Positions 7,734 through 15,347 of a DNA stretch of 64,000 nucleotides are shown here, piece after piece. The notes beneath the pieces were generated by a model. The model had not been told where the DNA came from. It did not search any database and was given only the letters and a program-made list of their open reading frames with translations. The stretch covers positions 8,050 to 72,049 of the forward strand of contig CAJTYK010000005.1 in NCBI GenBank assembly GCA_910584285.1, read 5' to 3'. Every line of letters begins with the position of its first letter. The first letter of the stretch is position 1. A program made the position numbers and the translations under genes. The DNA is from an uncultured Oscillospiraceae bacterium. Lineage in GTDB: Bacteria; Bacillota; Clostridia; Oscillospirales; Oscillospiraceae.

Positions 7734-8765
7734 CTATTCCTCCTGCTTTTTAGGCCGGCCTCGGCGCGGCTTGGCTTTGAGCTGTCCCAGGGGATTGGAT
7801 TGGGCGGCGTCCTTCAAGGCGTCGCTGTCCACATGGGTGTAGATCTGGGTAGTATTCAGGTGCTCATGGCCCAACACCTCCTGGAGCGTTCGCACATCCA
7901 CGCCGTTTTGCAGCATCAGGGTGGCGGCGGTGTGGCGGAGCTTGTGGGCGGAGTATTTGCTGCTGTCCAGCCCCGCAGCGGTAAACCGCTGCTTCAGCAT
8001 ATAGTGGACGCCCGCCTTGGTGATGCGGGTGTGCTTGCGGGTGATAAACAAGGCGTAGGGATCCGCCGCACCGGACTGGGATCGAACCACCAGCCAGTCC
8101 TCAATCGCGGCCTGGCAGGCGGCGTTGAGGTAGACGATCCGCTCCTTGTTGCCCTTACCTAACACCCGCAGCCGGTCGCCCCGCACGTCGGCCAGGTTGA
8201 GCCCCACCAGCTCCGAAATTCGTAGACCGCAGTTCAAAAACAGCGTGATGATGCAGAAATCCCGCTCTGCATTGTCTCCGTCGATGGATTCCAAAAGCTG
8301 GATGCTCTCCTCCAGTGTCAGGTAACGGGGCAAAGTTTGCCGGATCTTGGGTGAATCCAGCTCCTGGATGGGGCTTTCGTCTAAAAGCTTGGCTTTTGTC
8401 ACCAAATACTTGTAAAAAGATCGAATTGTGGCGACTTTTCTGGCCCGAGAGGACACCTCAAGCCCATACCTGGAGTTGGGATCGTTGGCGTTCTTAACTC
8501 GATCACGGCTCAGGAAGCTGAGAAAAGCGTAGATATCCGTCAGCGTCACCGAGCGAATCAGCGCCAGATCTACATCGCTGATGGAGATCTGTTCCAGGGG
8601 CGTCGCCCGGGGAACACAGCCTTTTTCTATTTTAATGTAGCGGAAAAAGGTGCGCAGATCCAGGAAGTATTCGTCCACAGTTTTTTTGGAGTGGCCCTGG
8701 ATCGTCTCATGGTAGGTCAGGAAATCCCGCAGGATAGGCGGCGCCTCAATGCGGTAGTCAATCAT
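7734..8765 (-). CDS. Tyrosine recombinase (XerC/XerD-like integrase)
   Basis: A 343-residue site-specific recombinase. Residues 10-125 form the SAM-like core-binding domain; the catalytic domain carries all expected residues: Arg182 (GLRISELVG), Lys near 204-207 (GKGNKER), His274 and Arg277 (HKLRH), His300 (LGHEHL) and Tyr309 (QIYTH). The C-terminal tail is basic (KPRRGRPKK). It could be the chromosome-dimer resolvase or an integrase left from an element; no attachment-site duplication, phage or transposon gene is nearby, which favours a resident Xer-type role. A perfect inverted repeat lies about 135 bp upstream. Confidence 0.85.
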   Translation of the reverse strand: MIDYRIEAPPILRDFLTYHETIQGHSKKTVDEYFLDLRTFFRYIKIEKGCVPRATPLEQISISDVDLALIRSVTLTDIYAFLSFLSRDRVKNANDPNSRYGLEVSSRARKVATIRSFYKYLVTKAKLLDESPIQELDSPKIRQTLPRYLTLEESIQLLESIDGDNAERDFCIITLFLNCGLRISELVGLNLADVRGDRLRVLGKGNKERIVYLNAACQAAIEDWLVVRSQSGAADPYALFITRKHTRITKAGVHYMLKQRFTAAGLDSSKYSAHKLRHTAATLMLQNGVDVRTLQEVLGHEHLNTTQIYTHVDSDALKDAAQSNPLGQLKAKPRRGRPKKQEE

Positions 8766-8900
8766 GGATTCGGATCGGCATTCATAACTTGGGGACAGTT
8801 GGGCAGACTACAGTGGCAGGTGGCCAGAGCGGCTGGCAGGCTCCGGCCAGAATCTTGAGCCCAGCGGAAAAACCGGGCGTTTCCCAGGGTTTCCCCTCTC

Positions 8901-8936
8901 CTCAACTCAACAAAATTTTTATTTTGTTGAGTTGAG
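8901..8936. repeat. Perfect 16-bp inverted repeat upstream of the recombinase
   Basis: CTCAACTCAACAAAAT (8901-8916) and its exact complement ATTTTGTTGAGTTGAG (8921-8936) flank a TTTT centre. It lies in the 248-bp non-coding gap between the recombinase start and the small Cys gene. The rest of that gap (8766-8900, 8937-9000) shows no gene or clear promoter. Candidate roles are a recombination site or an operator; a terminator is less likely since no gene runs into it. Confidence 0.7.
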
Positions 8937-9013
8937 TATGTCGATCCACACCTCCTCTCAGTTCAGCCTGTCAAAGCTCGTATTTCTATATTCAAGGATA
9001 TGGGGTGATTTCT

Positions 9014-9193
9014 GTGAGCCTAATCCCATGCACACAGAACTGCAAATACCAGGACGAGGGCTTGTGCACCCTGGCACAGGCCCAGCCCGCCGGCCAAGCC
9101 GTCCCTAATGAGGCCTGCCTGAACTTCACGCCGCGCCCATCAAACCAGCACGGCGATAGCTTCACGGATATTGCCCACCCGAATCAGCTCTAA
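9014..9193 (+). CDS. Small Cys-containing protein of unknown function
   Basis: A 59-residue peptide starting SLIPCTQNCKYQDEGLC and including a later Cys in NEACLNF. The CxxxC...C...C pattern resembles small Cys-rich clostridial proteins of unknown role that may bind metal. GTG 9014 is chosen because GGGGTG (9002-9007) sits 6 nt upstream; GTG 9005 is an alternative. Its last 54 bp overlap the end of radA on the other strand, so the two genes converge and share sequence. Moderately sure that it is real, since the N-terminus is patterned and has a ribosome site. Confidence 0.5.
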   Translation: MSLIPCTQNCKYQDEGLCTLAQAQPAGQAVPNEACLNFTPRPSNQHGDSFTDIAHPNQL

Positions 9194-10504
9194 GCCGTCG
9201 GGCGGCAGCAGCTTGCCGCTGCTCCTGGCAGGCACCAGGCATTTGGTGAAGCCCAGCCGTCGCACCTCGCTGAGCCGCTGGTTCAGAGTGTTCACGGAGC
9301 GCAGCTCTCCAGTAAGGCCCACCTCCCCGATGGCCGCCAGGTCAAAGGGCACGGGCTTGTCCCGAAAGCTGGAAGCCAGCGCCACGATCAGAGCCAGATC
9401 CGCCGCGGGCTCGTCCAGGGTCAAGCCGCCGATGACGTTCACGTAAAAATCGCAGTTGGACAGCATCAGCCCGCCCCGCTTCTCCAGCACTGCCAGCATC
9501 ATCATGGCCCGGTTATAGTCGAACCCGTTGCTGGAGCGCCGGGAGTTGCCGTAGGCCGAGGGTGACAGCAGCGCCTGCACCTCCGCCAGCACGGGCCGCA
9601 CCCCCTCCATCACGCAGGTGACGCAGGAGCCGGGCATATTCTCCGGCCTGCCAGACAGCATAGCCTCCGACGGGTTGGGCACCTCCACCAGCCCCTTGTC
9701 CACCATCTCAAAAACGCCGATCTCATTGGTGGCCCCGAAGCGGTTCTTCGCCGCCCGCAGAATCCGGTAAGAGTTGTGCTCCTCTCCCTCAAAATGGAGT
9801 ACGCAGTCCACCATATGCTCCAACACTTTGGGCCCTGCCAATGAGCCCTCCTTATTGATGTGGCCCACCACGAACACGGTGACCCCCATCCCCTTAGCCA
9901 GGTGCATCAGCGCCATGGTGCACTCCTTCACCTGGGCCACGCTCCCCGGCGAGGAATTGGAATCCCCATTGTAGATCGTCTGGATGGAGTCCACTATGAG
10001 CACGTCGGGCTTCTGTTCCTGCACCGCGGCCACAATGTCGTCCAGGTTGGTTTCCGAATAGAGGTACAGCCCCTCATCCCGGATGCCCAACCGCTGGGCC
10101 CGCAGCTTGATCTGGCGCTCTGATTCCTCCCCTGATACATATAAAACATTGGCAAACCGGCACAAATTGTCACAGATCTGGAGCATCAGTGTGGATTTTC
10201 CGATGCCGGGTGCGCCGCCCACCAGCACCAGAGAGCCCTTCACCGCGCCGCCCCCCAGCACCCGATCCAGCTCGCTCATGCCGGTGTTGAAGCGAAGCTC
10301 ATCCACTGCCTCTACCTCGGCGATGGGCCGTGGCCTGCGCAGGCCGCCGCCCCGTGGCGACGGCCCGGAGGTTTTCTTTTTGACCTCCGCCGCGGGCTGC
10401 TCAACAATGGTGTTCCAGGCCCCGCAGGCGGGACATCTCCCCTGCCATTTCAGCGACTCATTTCCGCATTCCGTGCAGTAAAACAGGCTTTTCGCCTTTG
10501 CCAT
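9140..10504 (-). CDS. radA: DNA repair protein RadA
   Basis: A 454-residue RecA-like branch-migration helicase (RadA/Sms) used in recombinational repair and transformation. It has an N-terminal four-cysteine zinc finger (Cys10, 13, 24, 27), a Walker A GGAPGIGKST near residues 96-105, the RadA-specific KNRFG motif near 250, and a C-terminal Lon-protease-like domain. ATG 10504 is chosen because GGAGGAG lies 8 nt before it; ATG 10510 makes an ATGA overlap with cwlD but is too close to the same site. It is the last gene of a TrmK/NIF3-cwlD-radA unit. Confidence 0.93.
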   Translation of the reverse strand: MAKAKSLFYCTECGNESLKWQGRCPACGAWNTIVEQPAAEVKKKTSGPSPRGGGLRRPRPIAEVEAVDELRFNTGMSELDRVLGGGAVKGSLVLVGGAPGIGKSTLMLQICDNLCRFANVLYVSGEESERQIKLRAQRLGIRDEGLYLYSETNLDDIVAAVQEQKPDVLIVDSIQTIYNGDSNSSPGSVAQVKECTMALMHLAKGMGVTVFVVGHINKEGSLAGPKVLEHMVDCVLHFEGEEHNSYRILRAAKNRFGATNEIGVFEMVDKGLVEVPNPSEAMLSGRPENMPGSCVTCVMEGVRPVLAEVQALLSPSAYGNSRRSSNGFDYNRAMMMLAVLEKRGGLMLSNCDFYVNVIGGLTLDEPAADLALIVALASSFRDKPVPFDLAAIGEVGLTGELRSVNTLNQRLSEVRRLGFTKCLVPARSSGKLLPPDGLELIRVGNIREAIAVLV

Positions 10505-10506
10505 GG

Positions 10507-11223
10507 TCATTCTCCTCCCCAAACGGTGGGTATCATTTGTAATTCCCGCACATACGATCCGGCCAGCGCCAGAGCGATCTTTCGCTGGTATGCGTCGGTC
10601 ATCAGCAGGGACGCCTCCTCCCCGTTGCTGAGAAAGCCGCACTCAACCAGAATAGCGGGACAGCTGATGTGCTCGAACAGATAGATCCCGTCCGGCATGG
10701 GCTTTGCCCGGCGGTCATTGTTCCGGTCCAGCACCTCCCGCAACACCTCCTGGGTGCCCTCTCCCCATTGACGACTCACGTCTCCAGCATTATAAAAGGC
10801 CTGTGCCCCGCTGTATCGTGTATCTGTAAAGTGATTTTGGTGGACACTAATCACCATGGCGTTTGAAAATCCAGAGATAAACGCCACCCGGTTCTTCAGA
10901 TCCGACACCTTTTTCTCCCGGATGGTGCGCGCCCCCTCGCTGTGCATGGAACGATCCTCGCTCCGGGTCAGCTCCGTCCTCATGCCTAAAAAGGCCATCA
11001 GCGCCTCCGTTTTCAGCACGATGTCCAGATTGATACCGCTCTCCGTGGTTCCGCTGGCAGCGCTGGCTCCGCCGTCCTCCCCACCGTGCCCCGGATCCAG
11101 AATCAACACCCGCTCTGTGTCTGGCGGGGCGGAGACCGCGGACGCCACCCGATCCCGCCCTATCCAGGTAGCTCCTCCCAGCACGCAGAGACATAAAAAC
11201 AACAGCAGCAGATCCCGTTTCAT
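10507..11223 (-). CDS. cwlD: N-acetylmuramoyl-L-alanine amidase CwlD (spore cortex)
   Basis: A 238-residue Amidase_3 enzyme with an N-terminal membrane or signal segment (residues 4-20). Zinc ligands are visible: DPGHGG (His46), a glutamate in TTESGIN, and HQNHF; the catalytic glutamate is in LVECGFLSN. CwlD removes the peptide from muramic acid so that muramic delta-lactam can form in the spore cortex. The assignment over other Amidase_3 proteins rests on its single-domain size, the N-terminal anchor and a spore-type promoter upstream. ATG 11223 follows AAGGGGGA. Downstream radA overlaps by a few bases. Confidence 0.82.
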   Translation of the reverse strand: MKRDLLLLFLCLCVLGGATWIGRDRVASAVSAPPDTERVLILDPGHGGEDGGASAASGTTESGINLDIVLKTEALMAFLGMRTELTRSEDRSMHSEGARTIREKKVSDLKNRVAFISGFSNAMVISVHQNHFTDTRYSGAQAFYNAGDVSRQWGEGTQEVLREVLDRNNDRRAKPMPDGIYLFEHISCPAILVECGFLSNGEEASLLMTDAYQRKIALALAGSYVRELQMIPTVWGGE

Positions 11224-11244
11224 AAGCCAGTCCCCCTTCCCTCC

Positions 11245-11274
11245 AGCATATGAGGACGGGGGATGCTTCATACC
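11245..11274 (-). promoter_or_regulatory. Candidate sporulation promoter of cwlD
   Basis: On the minus strand GGTATGA (11268-11274) and CATATGCT (11245-11252) are 15 bp apart, resembling sigma-E/sigma-G promoters. It fits less well than the three sigma-E sites elsewhere in the window. Confidence 0.4.
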
Positions 11275-11277
11275 GGA

Positions 11278-12747
11278 TCAGAGGTAAGAAAACACCTCAT
11301 GATGACGGGCGGACACGGCGACCGACACCTGGGGGAACCGCTGGGCCAGCCAGTCCCGCAGCACTGGGCACACCACGTCCTCTGTAGGAAAGTGTCCGGC
11401 GTCAATAAGGTTCAGCCCTTGGGCCTTGGCCTCCAGAAAGTGGTTGTACTTTACATCTGATGTCACAAAGGTATCGCAGCCCTTGGCCAGTGCATCTTCC
11501 ATCATGCCGGCGCAGGCCCCGCCCCCCACCGCAATCTTATGGACGGGCCTGCCCCCATCCACCAGCCGCAGGCCGTTGGCCCCCAGCAGGCGCTTTACGC
11601 CCATGGCGAAATCATACAGGGGCTGTTCCGTCACAGTTCCCACCCGGCCGATTCCATAGGGTCTCCCCTCTTTGTCCACGCCGCTCTGCTTCAGCAACTC
11701 AAGGCCGGTAAGCCCCAGACGCAGGGCCAGGGCGTCGTTCACGCCCCCCTCCACCGCGTCCAGGTTGGTATGGGCACAAATGGCGGCGATGCCCTGCTCC
11801 GCCAGGGCCAGCAAAATCCGCCCGGTCACCGTCTGATCCGTCACAGAGTTTACCCCGCCAAAGATGACCGGATGGTGGGCCACAATCAGCTGCGCCCCCA
11901 ACTCGGCGGCCTCCTCAACCACCTGCTCCGTGATGTCCAGGGATACCAGGATCTTGCTCACCCGCGCTCCCTCCCGCCCTACCAGGAATCCGGCATTGTC
12001 AAAGCCCTCCTGCAATTCAAAGGGCGCTTTTTCCTGTAAAAATGCCAGCACTTCGCCCACAGTTGTCATGGTGTTCAGCTCCTTTTCCATCCCTTCCAGG
12101 CCGGACAGCACTATTTTTAGCTTCTCAATGGCGGCTTGATCCGGCGTGCGGGCGGCTCGATGGCCTGACAGGGATTTTTCAACCTTTTTTCGGATCATCC
12201 TCAGGTACTCCGCCCGCAAGGGATCGCTGCTTTGCCGCCCCGCCCACTGCTCGGCCGGGGTGAGGACGGGCATCTCTCCGCCTGTCACCTGCAAAATACT
12301 GTATAGTCGTTTCCCTTCACAGGCTATGCGCTCACTTTGAATTTGATAGCCATTCCCTTGCAGCCAACTCCGCAGCTCCGCGAATCCGGTCATGGGCTGG
12401 AGCAGCAGGAGCGTCTCCTCCTTTGTCCAGAGCGCGGCCTCTAAAATGGAGGCGATGGTCTCCCCCCCCATCCCGGCGATGACCACTGTGTCCGCCTCCT
12501 CCGGGTGGACGGCGGACAGACCGTCACACAGGCGGAAGTCCAGTTGCTCCTCCACTTGAAAGCGCTTCGCTGTCTGCCTGGCCCGTTCCAGCGGCCCCGA
12601 CCGCAGATCGGTGGCAATGGCGTGCTCAACGCGTCCCGCCAGCAGCAGCCACACGGGGAGGTATCCGTGGTCAGTACCAATGTCCACCAGGTGGGCCCCC
12701 TGAGGCACCTGCTCCGCGATGGCCCGCAGCCTGGGTGCCAGCTCCAT
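11278..12747 (-). CDS. Fusion: tRNA (adenine-22-N1) methyltransferase TrmK + NIF3-like dinuclear metal protein
   Basis: One uninterrupted 489-residue frame. Residues 1-225 are TrmK: SAM-binding DIGTDHGYLP (22-31), ATDLR, and IAGMGGETI (90-98), which methylates A22 of tRNA. Residues about 227-489 are the NIF3/YqfO hexameric metal protein, with AHHPVIFGG and a C-terminal SARHHE metal site. In Bacillus these are two adjacent genes (yqfN-yqfO). At the junction an ATG (12067-12069) is preceded by AAGGAG in frame, the relic of a separate start that may still be used. The start at 12747 follows GGAGGGGGG. The NIF3 role is unknown. Confidence 0.85.
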   Translation of the reverse strand: MELAPRLRAIAEQVPQGAHLVDIGTDHGYLPVWLLLAGRVEHAIATDLRSGPLERARQTAKRFQVEEQLDFRLCDGLSAVHPEEADTVVIAGMGGETIASILEAALWTKEETLLLLQPMTGFAELRSWLQGNGYQIQSERIACEGKRLYSILQVTGGEMPVLTPAEQWAGRQSSDPLRAEYLRMIRKKVEKSLSGHRAARTPDQAAIEKLKIVLSGLEGMEKELNTMTTVGEVLAFLQEKAPFELQEGFDNAGFLVGREGARVSKILVSLDITEQVVEEAAELGAQLIVAHHPVIFGGVNSVTDQTVTGRILLALAEQGIAAICAHTNLDAVEGGVNDALALRLGLTGLELLKQSGVDKEGRPYGIGRVGTVTEQPLYDFAMGVKRLLGANGLRLVDGGRPVHKIAVGGGACAGMMEDALAKGCDTFVTSDVKYNHFLEAKAQGLNLIDAGHFPTEDVVCPVLRDWLAQRFPQVSVAVSARHHEVFSYL

Positions 12748-12779
12748 TGAGCCCCCCTCCCTTCCGTTCAAAATAAAGG

Positions 12780-12804
12780 AAAAGAGCGGAAAATCCGCTC
12801 TTTT
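12780..12804 (-). terminator. Terminator after the DUF1858 gene
   Basis: On the minus strand AAAAGAGCGGA and TCCGCTCTTTT (12780-12790 and 12794-12804) form an 11-bp stem with a 3-nt loop, followed by CCTTTATTTT. Confidence 0.75.
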
Positions 12805-12815
12805 CAGGGTGTCAA

Positions 12816-13013
12816 TCAGGCGACGGTGGCGTTCAGCTTCTCCAGCAGCGCCTCCACGTCCACGCCATGCACCATGCAGGCCTGCTCCACAGTCTCCCCA
12901 CGGGAGGATGGGCAGCCCAGGCAGTGCATCCCGATGGACAGGAAAATGGGGGCGGTGTCGGGAGCGATGTCCAGAATATCGCCGATGATGGTATCCTTCG
13001 TAATCTTGGCCAT
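12816..13013 (-). CDS. DUF1858 domain protein (hybrid-cluster-associated disulfide type)
   Basis: A 65-residue single-domain protein. It has the DUF1858 pattern: an N-terminal TIGDILDIAPDTAPIFLSIG segment followed by MHCLGCPSS with two cysteines (CLGC) and GETVEQAC. Members often lie near redox proteins and are proposed to work as small redox disulfide carriers, but no partner is adjacent here. AAGGAGG lies 9 nt before ATG 13013. It has its own promoter (13054-13082) and terminator, so it is a single-gene unit. Confidence 0.82.
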   Translation of the reverse strand: MAKITKDTIIGDILDIAPDTAPIFLSIGMHCLGCPSSRGETVEQACMVHGVDVEALLEKLNATVA

Positions 13014-13053
13014 TTCAGGATAACCTCCTTGCAGTTTTTGTCGAACAACCTAT

Positions 13054-13082
13054 AGTATACCCAAAGCCGCGGCAGTTTGCAA
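13054..13082 (-). promoter_or_regulatory. Promoter of the DUF1858 gene
   Basis: On the minus strand TTGCAA (13077-13082) and TATACT (13054-13059) are 17 bp apart. Confidence 0.75.
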
Positions 13083-13114
13083 GTGTTTCCCACAAATTTC
13101 GGACAACAAACCAT

Positions 13115-14308
13115 TCAGCTTTTCAAGAAAGCCTCCAGCCGATCCATGCCTTTTTTGATATTCTCCATGGAGGCAGAGTAAGACCAGCGCACGAAATTGG
13201 GCGCGCCGAAGCCGCTCCCCGGCACGGTGGCCACCAGCCCATGCCTTAAAAACGCCGCGCAAAACTGATCGGAGGTGTGTATGGGTTCCCCATGGATGGT
13301 TTTCCCGATGAGCTGCTCCATGTTCATCATCACATAGAACGCCCCCTCCGGCCTGATGCAGCTTACGCCGTCCATTCGGTTCATTCGCTCCACAATATAG
13401 TTCCGGCGCTGCTCAAAGGCCTTGCGCATCTCCTCCACACAGTCCTGGGGGCCGCTGAGGGCGGCAACTGCCGCCGCCTGGGAGATGGCGCAGGGAGAAC
13501 CGGTGGAATGGCTCACATAATTGCTCATCACCTTGGCAACTCTCTCGCTGGACAGCAGATAGCCAATCCGCCAGCCGGTCATGGCATAGGATTTGGATAC
13601 GCCGTTGACCAAAATGACCCGATCCTCCACACCGTTCCCCAGGGCAGCCGCTGACACAAACGGTTCTCCGTCATACATCAGCCCATAATAGACCTCGTCG
13701 GAGATCATATAGAGGTCGTGTTCCACGCACACCCGGGCGATGGCCTCCAGCTCCTCCCGGTGATACACCATGCCGGTGGGGTTGCCGGGATTGTTGAGAA
13801 TCAGGGCCTTGGTTCTGGGAGTGATGGCGGCGGCAAGCTGCTCCGCCGTTATTTTGAACCCGTCCTTCTCCCCTGCCGAGACCACCACCGGCCGGCCGCC
13901 CACCATCTTGATCAGCTCCAGGTAGCTCACCCAGTAAGGTGCGGGCAGGATGACCTCGTCGCCGGGGTTGACCAGCGCCCGCAAGGCCAGATAGACACAG
14001 TGCTTAGCGCCAGTGGATACCACCACCTGGGAAGGCACGTACGCCACCCCGCAGTCCTCGCGCATCCTTTGGCAGACGGCCTCCTTTAGCGCCAGCGTAC
14101 CGGAGGCCGGGGTATATCGGGTCAGATTGTCGGCGATGGCCCTGTCCGCCGCCGCCTTGATGTGAGCCGGTGTATTGAAATCGGGCTCGCCTGCACCAAA
14201 GCCGATCACATCCACGCCGTCTGCCTTCATCTGCTTGGCCAGCGCGTCAATAGCCATGGTGCTGGAAACCTGTACCGCAGACGCAATTTGGGCAAGTTCC
14301 TTCAACAT
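13115..14308 (-). CDS. Class I pyridoxal-phosphate aminotransferase (aspartate aminotransferase-like)
   Basis: A 397-residue fold-type I aminotransferase. NNPGNPTG contacts the cofactor, SDEVYYGLMYDGEP the pyridine ring, and the Schiff-base lysine is in VSKSYAMTGWRIGYL; a C-terminal FVRWSYSAS provides the carboxylate-binding arginine. The overall wording is that of the AspB/AspC I-gamma group that makes aspartate from oxaloacetate, but related enzymes act on other amino acids, so the substrate is not certain. ATG 14308 follows GGAGGG; an ATG 30 nt earlier lacks a site. It is transcribed alone. Confidence 0.85.
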   Translation of the reverse strand: MLKELAQIASAVQVSSTMAIDALAKQMKADGVDVIGFGAGEPDFNTPAHIKAAADRAIADNLTRYTPASGTLALKEAVCQRMREDCGVAYVPSQVVVSTGAKHCVYLALRALVNPGDEVILPAPYWVSYLELIKMVGGRPVVVSAGEKDGFKITAEQLAAAITPRTKALILNNPGNPTGMVYHREELEAIARVCVEHDLYMISDEVYYGLMYDGEPFVSAAALGNGVEDRVILVNGVSKSYAMTGWRIGYLLSSERVAKVMSNYVSHSTGSPCAISQAAAVAALSGPQDCVEEMRKAFEQRRNYIVERMNRMDGVSCIRPEGAFYVMMNMEQLIGKTIHGEPIHTSDQFCAAFLRHGLVATVPGSGFGAPNFVRWSYSASMENIKKGMDRLEAFLKS

Positions 14309-14336
14309 AATCCCTCCAAGTAAACTATTCCGCCGC

Positions 14337-14364
14337 ATAATATGCCTTGCTCTGCAAAAGTTAA
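14337..14364 (-). promoter_or_regulatory. Probable promoter of the aminotransferase
   Basis: On the minus strand TTAACT (14359-14364) and TATTAT (14337-14342) are 16 bp apart, about 30 nt before the start codon. Confidence 0.5.
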
Positions 14365-14426
14365 AAAAATTCTGAGAAATAAGGGCATTTTTGCAGGCAC
14401 AGCAAGATAAAGCTGCATTTATCTGG

Positions 14427-14460
14427 GAAAAGCTGCCCCGCCTGACGGCACAGGCGGGGC
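14427..14460 (-). terminator. Terminator after the CoaX-like gene
   Basis: GCCCCGCCTG (14435-14444) and CAGGCGGGGC (14451-14460) form a perfect 10-bp stem; on the minus strand it is followed by AGCTTTTCCC. Confidence 0.8.
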
Positions 14461-14466
14461 CAGGGC

Positions 14467-15240
14467 TCAGCGCCGGGTGTTCTTCCGGTACAGCAGGTAC
14501 AGCCCCTTCACCAGCAGATCGTGATCATACCGGATCTCCCGGCGGCAGTGGTGATAGAGCTCCGGTGTCTGGCTCCCGGTGGCCACCACCGTGGCGGCGG
14601 AGGCCCCTGCCGCTTCCTCCAGGGCCTGGATCACCCGGTCAAAGGCGCCGCTGTAGCCATACAACACCCCCGCACGCATGGAATCCACTGTGTTCCGGCC
14701 CAGGGGGGTGTTCACCTGTGCCACGGAGATCTGGGGGAGCTGGGCCCCGTGCCGGGACAGGGCCTCCAGGGCGATGTCCATGCCGGGCATAATGGCGCAT
14801 CCCTCAAAGGCGTGGTCGCTCAGATAGGAAAAGGTGACGGCAGTCCGGGAGTTGATCACAATGGCGGGGGTTGGATAGAGGGTGGCAGCTGCCACAGAGG
14901 AGGCCACAATATCGCTGCCCAGCTGGTCATGGATCTCCGCCTTGATGTTCAGTCCCGTCTTCAGTCCCGGCCCCACCAGCAGCGGGGAGCGCCCTGTAAG
15001 CCGCCGCAGGGTACGCGCATAGGATGCAGTAATCGGCGGCACAACGCTTGACAGGATAGAGCCCTTTACATCTGAAGGCTCCGCCTGGTACAAGTGAAAC
15101 ACCCCCATCAAATCGATGGCGCAGCGGTCGTCGGTCATCTTGGGGTCGGTGCCCAGCTCGGACTGGAAGGACAGCGTACCGTCCTCCTGGAACAGCGCGA
15201 TGGTAGTGCCCAGGTTTCCGATGTCAATCGCCAGGATCAT
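14467..15240 (-). CDS. coaX: Type III pantothenate kinase-like protein (divergent CoaX)
   Basis: A 257-residue ASKHA-fold protein aligned with CoaX, which phosphorylates pantothenate as the first step of coenzyme A synthesis. The N-terminal AIDIGN (Asp6) and QLGSD (Asp110, the catalytic aspartate position) are kept. The usual GNTN phosphate loop reads GNLGTT, and the usual DFGTATT segment reads NSRTAVTF at about 130-137, losing an acidic residue expected near the metal. It may therefore be a divergent active enzyme or a paralogue with another role. It has its own promoter and terminator. ATG 15240 has AAGGGGAGAG upstream. Confidence 0.7.
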   Translation of the reverse strand: MILAIDIGNLGTTIALFQEDGTLSFQSELGTDPKMTDDRCAIDLMGVFHLYQAEPSDVKGSILSSVVPPITASYARTLRRLTGRSPLLVGPGLKTGLNIKAEIHDQLGSDIVASSVAAATLYPTPAIVINSRTAVTFSYLSDHAFEGCAIMPGMDIALEALSRHGAQLPQISVAQVNTPLGRNTVDSMRAGVLYGYSGAFDRVIQALEEAAGASAATVVATGSQTPELYHHCRREIRYDHDLLVKGLYLLYRKNTRR

Positions 15241-15273
15241 ATGCCCTCTCCCCTTCCGTCATTCTATTAGGAT

Positions 15274-15302
15274 ATTTTAACATGGCCTGCGTCGTATTGC
15301 AA
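15274..15302 (-). promoter_or_regulatory. Promoter of the CoaX-like gene
   Basis: On the minus strand TTGCAA (15297-15302) and TAAAAT (15274-15279) are 17 bp apart. Confidence 0.7.
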
Positions 15303-15347
15303 GACAGAGCGGGAAAGCCAGGACGCATCTGCCCCGGCTTTTCTCCA

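Noticed and set aside
7734..8936. Prophage or integrative element around the tyrosine recombinase
   Set aside because: No phage, conjugation, excisionase or duplicated attachment sequence is nearby; flanking genes are ordinary chromosomal ones.
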